Notes under the pieces: generated by a model
Database searches by the model: none
Told to the model about the DNA's origin: nothing
Seen by the model: the letters and a program-made list of their open reading frames with translations, nothing else
Part shown: positions 7,485-11,666 of the stretch, one piece after another
How positions within the stretch are numbered: the first letter of the stretch is position 1
How the letters are laid out: each line of letters begins with the position of its first letter
From: Thermoplasmata archaeon
Lineage (GTDB): Archaea; Thermoplasmatota; Penumbrarchaeia; Penumbrarchaeales; Penumbrarchaeaceae
Assembly (NCBI GenBank): GCA_023145185.1
Contig: JAGLEG010000300.1
Location: 1 to 11,666 of the forward strand
Direction of reading: 5' to 3'
DNA length: 11,666 bases
Program-made: the position numbers and the translations under genes

Positions 7485-7949
7485 ATGCCAAGAGGAGATA
7501 GAATGGGGCCAGAAGGATCTGGCCCGCAGACGGGAAGAGCAATGGGCTACTGTTCAGGTTCAAACGCCCCTGGATTTACCAGAGGGCATTCCGGAAGAGG
7601 AATGGGATATGGAAGGGGAATGGGACGTGGATATGCACGGGGAGGCCCAGGAAGAGGTTTCTTTGGCCGCGTCTTTGGATTCGGCCAGGGCCGAGCAATG
7701 GGTTTTGGTGGAGGACGAGGTAGAGGCATGGGGCGAGGTATGGGGGGTGGAATTGGATACTATGAACCCGACTACAACCCCGCAGAGATCGATCGTTCTG
7801 CAGGACCATACCGCCCTGAAACATCCAGGAATTATCGCGAACCGACCTCCGAGGAGGAGAAGGCGTACCTGGAAGATTCTGTAAAGGGATTGGAAGCGGA
7901 ACTTGAGGAGATCAAGAAGAGGATCGGTGAGCTGACCAAGGAAGAATGA
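7485..7949 (+). CDS. DUF5320 protein, Gly/Arg/Met-rich with C-terminal coiled coil
   Basis: This 154-residue protein begins MPRGDRMGPEGSGPQTGRAM, the DUF5320 opening (MPxGDGxGPxGxGPxTGRxxGYC), followed by its single Cys (C23). Residues about 33-92 are low complexity, built from repeats of GRGMG, GMGRG and FGxG. A Tyr/Pro/Asp-rich stretch (92-120) leads to a likely coiled coil (121-154) with heptad-like Leu/Ile spacing (YLEDSVKGLEAELEEIKKRI). GGAG lies 11 bases before the ATG, and the gene begins 8 bases after the DUF134 stop, so the two are surely co-transcribed. Function is unknown. The family recurs beside NifX/NifB-domain and MinD-type genes in anaerobes. The tail suggests oligomerisation; the Gly/Arg part could bind nucleic acid, a metal cofactor or a membrane surface. 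None of these roles is shown by the sequence. Confidence 0.88.
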   Translation: MPRGDRMGPEGSGPQTGRAMGYCSGSNAPGFTRGHSGRGMGYGRGMGRGYARGGPGRGFFGRVFGFGQGRAMGFGGGRGRGMGRGMGGGIGYYEPDYNPAEIDRSAGPYRPETSRNYREPTSEEEKAYLEDSVKGLEAELEEIKKRIGELTKEE

Positions 7950-7987
7950 TGTTTCGATCTACCGGTCAGATATGAGAGGTTGTTAAA

Positions 7988-8161
7988 ATGCAAGGAATGG
8001 GAAAAGGCAGAGGGGCAGGGCAGGGAAACAGGACCGGAATGGGCCTTGGAGGATCCTGTGTATGCCCCGATTGCGGACATAAAGAACCTCACGGGAGGGG
8101 CGTACCGTGTTATAACCAGAAATGCCCAAAATGCGGCTCATCTTTGATCAGGGAAGGTTAA
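7988..8161 (+). CDS. Small Gly-rich zinc-ribbon-like protein (57 residues)
   Basis: A short frame of 57 codons starts at the ATG at 7988 with a GAGGT RBS (7976-7980) 7 bases upstream. Residues 1-22 are Gly/Arg/Met-rich (MQGMGKGRGAGQGNRTGMGL), echoing the DUF5320 gene just upstream. The rest carries six Cys: C24, C26 and C29 (CVCPDCG), C41 (GVPCYN), C46 and C49 (CPKCG). Two CPxCG knuckles are the pattern of a zinc ribbon or rubredoxin-like site, and the extra C24 and C41 could hold a second metal or Fe-S group. Similar small Cys-rich proteins with a Gly-rich head occur near NifX/NifB-domain genes in anaerobes, from memory. The gap to the previous gene is 38 bases. Its role is unknown; metal delivery or binding within the cofactor system is inference. 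Confidence 0.82.
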   Translation: MQGMGKGRGAGQGNRTGMGLGGSCVCPDCGHKEPHGRGVPCYNQKCPKCGSSLIREG

Positions 8162-8183
8162 CTGATCCAGGATCTCAGTGGGC

Positions 8184-8232
8184 TTTAATAACCATTGACA
8201 ATTACGGATGAATAGGTTATTTGAAGGAGGAG
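8184..8232 (+). promoter_or_regulatory. Possible internal promoter and strong RBS before the first NifX-family gene
   Basis: TTTAATA at 8184-8190 could be a TATA box for a transcript starting near 8212. GGAGGAG at 8226-8232, 4 bases before the ATG at 8237, is one of the strongest Shine-Dalgarno runs in the window. The RBS is convincing. The promoter is tentative, since read-through from the upstream genes is equally plausible. Confidence 0.35.
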
Positions 8233-8236
8233 TTCA

Positions 8237-8602
8237 ATGAAAATAGCGATAACAGCAAAAGGAAAGGAAATGGATTCCGATATCGATCCCAGGTTCGGAA
8301 GATGCGGGTATTTCGTGATAGTGGATCCGGATACCATGGAATTCGAGGCCATGGTGAATGAAAGCGCGATGGCAAGCGGTGGAGCGGGCCCTCAGGCGGC
8401 CCAGGCGATCACAAAGGCCAGCGCAAAGGTGCTTATCACGGGTAATGTGGGCCCGAATGCCCATCAAGCCCTGGAGGCGGCGGGTATAGAGATAATCACC
8501 GGGTCCAATGGCAAGGTCATTGACATGGTGGAGAAGTACAAAAAGGGAGAGCTCTCAATTACGCCCGCTCCCACAGTTGGCTCACATGCGGGAATGAGGT
8601 GA
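8237..8602 (+). CDS. NifX/NifB-family dinitrogenase iron-molybdenum cofactor domain protein (first copy)
   Basis: This 121-residue single-domain protein belongs to the family of small NifX/NafY/NifB-C-terminal proteins such as MTH1175 and the Desulfovibrio orange protein. It has the usual MKIAITAKGKEMDSDIDPRFGRC start (1-23), where the D-x-R-F-G-R motif is diagnostic. A Gly-rich turn GGAGPQAAQAI follows (48-58), then the hallmarks VLITGNVGPNAHQALEAAGI (65-84) and a late Lys-rich helix VIDMVEKYKKGEL (98-110). C23 is the only Cys; H75 and the N-terminal Met are other possible ligands. Members bind or ferry metal-sulfur clusters before insertion into an enzyme. It overlaps the frame leading into the second copy, so the two are probably made together. 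The real cofactor here is unknown; without nitrogenase genes, FeMo-co is not assumed. Confidence 0.9.
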   Translation: MKIAITAKGKEMDSDIDPRFGRCGYFVIVDPDTMEFEAMVNESAMASGGAGPQAAQAITKASAKVLITGNVGPNAHQALEAAGIEIITGSNGKVIDMVEKYKKGELSITPAPTVGSHAGMR

Positions 8603-8607
8603 ACAAG

Positions 8608-9021
8608 ATGAAACTCTGCATTCCATCAATGGGCAACAAAGGCCTGGATGAGGCGGTAGGAGAGCATTTTGGACGTGTCCCAAATTACACTGTCTTCAAC
8701 ACGGAAACCGAAGAAGTGACGATCCTGGACAATACCAGCGAGCACATGGGGGGGTCGGGATTTCCCGCAGAGATCCTCGCAAAGGCGGGAATTAACACCA
8801 TGCTCTGTGGCGGACTGGGCAGAAGGGCGATCTCCATGTTCGAAGGGTCCGGCGTTATGGTATTTGTCGGAGCCACGGGCACAGTACAGGAGACCATTGA
8901 CAAATGGAAGGCCGGGCAGCTCCAGGCGGCGACGGACGAGAACGCCTGTGCACAGCACGCTTACCGGGGCGATGGCATCGGCGAAGGCCACGGGCATGAG
9001 CATCACCATCATGATCATTGA
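8608..9021 (+). CDS. NifX/NifB-family cofactor protein with His-rich tail (second copy)
   Basis: The start is taken at the ATG at 8608 (137 residues). GAGGTGA at 8596-8602 is well placed 5 bases before it, whereas an in-frame GTG at 8599 would lie inside that RBS. The family fold is clear: MKLCIPSMGNKGLDEAVGEHFGR (1-23, with E-H-F-G-R in place of D-x-R-F-G-R), EHMGGSGFPAEILAKAGINTMLCGGLGRRA (45-74), VFVGATGTVQETIDKWKAGQL (86-106). Possible ligands are C4, H20, H46, C67 and C114. The tail GHGHEHHHHDH (127-137) holds seven His, a likely Ni/Zn/Co/Cu-binding or storage segment. Its different ligand set suggests a different cluster or step from the first copy. The RBS overlaps the end of the first copy, so translation is likely coupled. 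Confidence 0.9.
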   Translation: MKLCIPSMGNKGLDEAVGEHFGRVPNYTVFNTETEEVTILDNTSEHMGGSGFPAEILAKAGINTMLCGGLGRRAISMFEGSGVMVFVGATGTVQETIDKWKAGQLQAATDENACAQHAYRGDGIGEGHGHEHHHHDH

Positions 9022-9052
9022 GTAAAATATCAGGAATATGTGAGGTAATGAG

Positions 9053-9883
9053 ATGAAGATCACCGTAGCCAGTGGCAAAGGGGGAACGGGCAAGACGACC
9101 ATTGCCGTCAACCTGGCCTTGAGCGTAAAGAACTCGATGTTGATAGACTGCGACGTCGAGGGCCCCAACAGCCATCTGTTCTTCAGGGAGCCGATGGTGA
9201 AGATAAAGGATGTGAGCATACCCGCTCCGAAGTTCGACCTTGATACGTGCACCCTGTGTGGGAAATGCGCGGAGTTCTGCCAGTACAATGCGATATCGAT
9301 CATCGGAGAGAAGCTGCTCTTCTTCGAGGAGCTGTGCCACGGATGCGGCGGATGCAAGATCATCTGCCCTGTGGATGCGATCACCGAGGTGGACCATAAC
9401 GTCGGCCTGATCGAGAAGGGTGGAACGGAGGATCTCCCCGTCTATCACGGGCTGCTAAACATCAGCGAACCTTTTGGAGTGCCCATTATAAACGAGTTAA
9501 AACAATTTGCAGATGCTTCAAAGATCACGATATTCGATTCCCCTCCAGGGACGGCCTGTCCTGCGGTCGAGACCATGAGGGACGTGGATTTCTGCATACT
9601 GGTCACCGAGCCAACGCCCTTCGGCCTGCACGACCTCACCCTTACCGTTGACGTGATAAGGCAGATCGGAACTCCTTTTGGGGTGGTGGTCAACAGGGAC
9701 GGAATTGGCGACGACAGGGTTGACCAATACTGCGAGAAAGAGGGCATTCCCCTGCTTGCAAAGATCCCCAACGACATGGAGGTCGCAAAACTATACTCAC
9801 GAGGGGTTCCAATGGTAACGGGCCTTCCGAAATACAGGAAACTGTTCGAGGAGATGTTCCAGAAGATCAGGGAGATGGTATGA
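9053..9883 (+). CDS. MinD/Mrp-type P-loop ATPase with inserted 2[4Fe-4S] ferredoxin domain (first of tandem pair)
   Basis: This 276-residue protein has the deviant Walker A of the MinD/ParA/Mrp family, SGKGGTGKTT (7-16, signature Lys K9). DCDVEGPNSHLF follows (32-43), then switch/Walker B ITIFDSPPGTACP (158-170). Between them is a bacterial-type ferredoxin with two clusters: C66-x2-C69-x2-C72-x3-C76 and C95-x2-C98-x2-C101-x3-C105 (the last followed by PVDAI). Members of this family are thought to couple ATP hydrolysis to assembly or transfer of Fe-S or mixed-metal clusters, and pairs of them occur in the Desulfovibrio ORP cluster. GAGGT at 9042-9046 lies 6 bases before the ATG. Its last four bases, ATGA, overlap the start of the next ATPase, pointing to equal synthesis and a probable heterodimer (inference). 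The protein is cytoplasmic. Confidence 0.93.
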   Translation: MKITVASGKGGTGKTTIAVNLALSVKNSMLIDCDVEGPNSHLFFREPMVKIKDVSIPAPKFDLDTCTLCGKCAEFCQYNAISIIGEKLLFFEELCHGCGGCKIICPVDAITEVDHNVGLIEKGGTEDLPVYHGLLNISEPFGVPIINELKQFADASKITIFDSPPGTACPAVETMRDVDFCILVTEPTPFGLHDLTLTVDVIRQIGTPFGVVVNRDGIGDDRVDQYCEKEGIPLLAKIPNDMEVAKLYSRGVPMVTGLPKYRKLFEEMFQKIREMV

Positions 9884-10743
9884 TGGTAAAAGAGCTGACC
9901 ATCATCAGCGGCAAGGGTGGCTGCGGCAAAACAACGATAGCCTCATCCTTCGCCGCACTTGCGAAAGACCACGTGATCGCCGATGCAGACGTCGACGCGG
10001 CGGACATGCACATTCTGCTGCAGCCCGAGATACGAAAAAGCGAGGTGTTCCACGGCCTGAACATCGCCCAAAAGAACGATGATCTCTGTATCAACTGTGG
10101 GAAGTGCTACGAGAACTGCCGTTACGGCGCTTTCGACCCGGATAACACGCTTCATCCCGAGAAATGTGAGGGGTGCGCCGTGTGTGAGCTGGTCTGTCCC
10201 GTGGATGCCATCAAAATGGTGGAGAGACAGGCAGGAGAGGCGTTCATATCAGATACGAGGTTCGGCCCCCTCGTTCATGCGAAACTGCATGCGGGCGAGG
10301 AGGCATCCGGAAAACTGGTTGCCCTGGTGAGGCAGAGGGCACGGGAGGTAGCCGAAAAGGAGGGCAAGGAGCTCATCCTTATCGATGGTCCCCCTGGAAC
10401 CGGATGCACGGTGATCGCTGCAATGACGGGCGTGAACCTGGTGTTGGTGGTCTTTGAGCCAACCCTGTCAGGCATCCACGATGCCAAGAGGATAATAGAG
10501 GTTGCGAAACATTTTCAGATACCCGCCATTGCCCTCATAAACAAATATGATATCAACACGGAGAACACCCGGGATATCCTCGATTACTGCAAGGGAGAAG
10601 GGATAGATGTTGTGGGAAAGATACCATACGACGATACGGCAACACAGGCCATGCTGTCGGAGAAGACCGTTGTGGAATACACGGACGGTCCGCTGGCCCT
10701 AACGATCAGGGAGATCTGGGATAGAGTTGAGAAGGCGTTGTAA
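9880..10743 (+). CDS. MinD/Mrp-type P-loop ATPase with inserted 2[4Fe-4S] ferredoxin domain (second of tandem pair)
   Basis: This 287-residue paralogue of the gene just upstream starts inside its stop codon (ATGA overlap). A second ATG at 9883 is an alternative start. Walker A is SGKGGCGKTT (10-19), with Cys at the variable P-loop position. DADVDAADMHILL (35-47) is the usual sequence after it, and Walker B is LILIDGPPGTGCT (165-177). Ferredoxin Cys are C70, C73, C76, C80 and C96, C99, C102, C106, again ending CPVDAI. GEAFISDTRFGPLVHAKLHAGEEASGKLV (119-147) is the typical segment after the ferredoxin in this subgroup. ATP-driven metal-sulfur cluster handling together with its partner is inferred from family and context. 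The scaffold gene downstream overlaps it by one base. Confidence 0.93.
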   Translation: MMVKELTIISGKGGCGKTTIASSFAALAKDHVIADADVDAADMHILLQPEIRKSEVFHGLNIAQKNDDLCINCGKCYENCRYGAFDPDNTLHPEKCEGCAVCELVCPVDAIKMVERQAGEAFISDTRFGPLVHAKLHAGEEASGKLVALVRQRAREVAEKEGKELILIDGPPGTGCTVIAAMTGVNLVLVVFEPTLSGIHDAKRIIEVAKHFQIPAIALINKYDINTENTRDILDYCKGEGIDVVGKIPYDDTATQAMLSEKTVVEYTDGPLALTIREIWDRVEKAL

Positions 10744-11183
10744 TGACGGAAGACGATGATCTTGATGATATGGTAAGGGGCCTTCAGAAACAGATAGATG
10801 CTGAAGAGGAAAAGGAGTTCTCGGCAAAGGTACTTCGAGAGTACCGGGAACCACGGAACGTCGGCAGGATCGAGGGTGCGGACTCTGTGGGGAAGATCCT
10901 GGGCCCATGCGGCGACACAATGGAGTTCTCGATCAAGATCGAGGATGGTCGTATCAAGAGGATCCTCTTCATGACCGATGGATGCGGCCCGTCCATCGCA
11001 TGTGGCAGCATGACGACCAGACTGGCCGCTGGGAATACCATTGAGGAGGCGCTCAATATCAAGGGCCAGGATGTCCTGAACGAACTGGACGGCCTGCCGG
11101 ATGAGAACGTTCACTGTTCGAAGCTGTCAGCAGACACCCTGCACAATGCCCTCCGGAATTACCTGGAGGAGCGGACGGGATAG
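10743..11183 (+). CDS. NifU/IscU-like iron-sulfur cluster scaffold
   Basis: The 146-residue protein carries the IscU/NifU N-terminal fold. EFSAKVLREYREPRNVGRI (25-43) matches the family's 'hxxPxNxG' opening. GPCGDTM (55-61) gives ligand C56 and the labilising Asp D58. TDGCGPSIACGSM (78-90) gives C81, plus an extra Cys at C87. VHCSKLSADTLHNAL (123-137) gives C125. These are the three Cys and one Asp on which [2Fe-2S] and [4Fe-4S] clusters are built. About 24 acidic residues precede the normal start of the fold (MTEDDDLDDMVRGLQKQIDA). The IscU chaperone motif LPPVK is LPDEN here (118-122). It overlaps the second ATPase by one base, so it is part of the same operon and probably supplies or receives clusters from the ATPases and NifX-type carriers. 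No cysteine desulfurase lies beside it. Confidence 0.92.
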   Translation: MTEDDDLDDMVRGLQKQIDAEEEKEFSAKVLREYREPRNVGRIEGADSVGKILGPCGDTMEFSIKIEDGRIKRILFMTDGCGPSIACGSMTTRLAAGNTIEEALNIKGQDVLNELDGLPDENVHCSKLSADTLHNALRNYLEERTG

Positions 11184-11206
11184 GATGTCATTGAGATATC
11201 GGAATT

Positions 11207-11213
11207 GGAGGTG
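11207..11213 (+). promoter_or_regulatory. RBS deciding the aminotransferase start
   Basis: GGAGGTG lies 8 bases before the ATG at 11222. A nearer ATG at 11215 is in another frame and stops after five codons, so it is rejected as the gene start, though it could encode a trivial leader. Confidence 0.6.
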
Positions 11214-11221
11214 CATGAAAC

Positions 11222-11666
11222 ATGGACAATAATAACGATCCGAGAATGTCAAACAGGGTCCTTCAGATACAGGGGTCGGCAATTCACGAGATGACCCGGC
11301 TTTCCAAGGGGATCGACGATGTCGCCTTCCTCTCCTGGGCAAAGCCCACATCGGGCACACCTGAACACATCAGGTCCGCCGCGATCAAAGCGATAGAGGA
11401 TGGAAAAGTAGGGGGTTATTCGTCAAGTGGTGGGATGCCGGAGCTCAGGAGATCCATATCAGAGAAACTACACCGTATAAACCACATAGATTCAACCGAA
11501 GATGAGATAATAGTGACGGTGGGAGCAATAGAAGGATTGGCGGCCTCCGTGATGGCGGTCATTGACCCCGGCGACGAGGTCATATTCCCCATACCCACAT
11601 ATTCAACACATATAAGGCAGGTCCAGTTGGCCTCAGGGAATCCCGTTTTCGTTCCAACAGATAAAA
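11222..11666 (+). CDS. Class I/II (PLP-dependent) aminotransferase, N-terminal 148 residues (runs off right edge)
   Basis: The frame is open from the ATG at 11222 to the window end. Family landmarks of fold-type I aspartate-aminotransferase-like enzymes are in order: VAFLSWAKPTSGTPEHIRSA (34-53), GGYSSSGGMPELRRSISEKL (64-83), DEIIVTVGAIEGLAASVMAV (94-113) and DPGDEVIFPIPTYSTHIRQV (115-134). The PLP lysine and substrate-binding Arg lie beyond the edge, so the substrate (Asp, aromatic or other amino acid) cannot be told. It starts 38 bases after the scaffold gene with its own strong RBS, so it may be the last gene of the same operon or a separate unit. It is not a class V NifS/IscS-type cysteine desulfurase, so it does not obviously supply sulfur to the scaffold. 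Confidence 0.9.
   Translation, partial: MDNNNDPRMSNRVLQIQGSAIHEMTRLSKGIDDVAFLSWAKPTSGTPEHIRSAAIKAIEDGKVGGYSSSGGMPELRRSISEKLHRINHIDSTEDEIIVTVGAIEGLAASVMAVIDPGDEVIFPIPTYSTHIRQVQLASGNPVFVPTDK

Noticed and set aside
8164..8174. GATCC-A-GGATC palindrome as a terminator
   Set aside because: The centre is one base, so only about 3 pairs could form in a hairpin, and no T-tract follows.
8989..9021. His-rich end as a cloning tag
   Set aside because: The pattern is interspersed (HGHEHHHHDH), in frame with a native stop and followed by the next gene of the operon; natural His-rich tails occur in metal-handling proteins.
8626..9448. Long minus-strand frames (252 and 197 codons) opposite the NifX and ATPase genes
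   Set aside because: The plus strand carries well-conserved families with good starts there; the antisense frames have no domain signal.
10584..11114. Minus-strand frame of 176 codons opposite the ATPase end and scaffold gene
   Set aside because: Antisense to a clear NifU-like protein with all cluster ligands; no supporting motif.
7147..11183. Nitrogen-fixation gene cluster
   Set aside because: NifX/NifB-domain and NifU-like proteins alone do not indicate nitrogenase; no nifH, nifD, nifK or full nifB is present in the window.
11222..11666. Cysteine desulfurase (NifS/IscS) partner for the scaffold
   Set aside because: The motifs are those of class I/II aminotransferases (GGYSSSGGMPELR, PGDEVIFPIPTYS), not class V NifS.

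Overview
This looks like a piece of archaeal chromosome, probably euryarchaeal and perhaps from the Thermoplasmatota. That placement is inference from style, not from a marker gene. Supporting signs are AT-rich TATA-type boxes about 25 bases before several starts, a mix of leaderless starts and Shine-Dalgarno-led starts, heavy AGG/ATA codon use, and gene families typical of strictly anaerobic archaea and bacteria. I see no rRNA, tRNA, CRISPR array or insertion sequence.

Left part (1-4457), cell surface: a very large secreted protein runs off the left edge on the minus strand. It has a signal peptide, a right-handed beta-helix, three fibronectin-III-like domains and the start of a further domain. 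Diverging from it is a membrane-anchored protein with a DUF4352-like extracellular domain. The 107-base gap between them carries a promoter for each.

Middle part (4458-7041): a 254-base spacer with a 10-base inverted repeat leads into a DUF4143-family AAA ATPase with a PD-(D/E)XK-like C-terminus. Converging on it from the right is a radical SAM protein of the COG0731 (wyosine synthase-like) kind.

Right part (7042-11666), the most interesting: a co-directional run of genes begins at a dyad-rich divergent promoter. In order they are a DUF134 helix-turn-helix regulator, a Gly/Arg/Met-rich DUF5320 protein with a coiled-coil tail, a 57-residue Cys-rich zinc-ribbon-like protein, two NifX/NifB-family cofactor-carrier proteins (the second with a His-rich tail), two tandem MinD/Mrp-type ATPases each with an inserted 2[4Fe-4S] ferredoxin domain, and a NifU/IscU-like scaffold. 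A class I/II aminotransferase follows and runs off the right edge. Several genes overlap by 1-4 bases. The content resembles the 'orange protein' (ORP) gene cluster of Desulfovibrio and related NifX-MinD loci, so I read it as an ATP-driven metal-sulfur cofactor assembly and carriage system with its own regulator. No nitrogenase structural gene, NifB or cysteine desulfurase is present, so the cofactor and its client enzyme are unknown.
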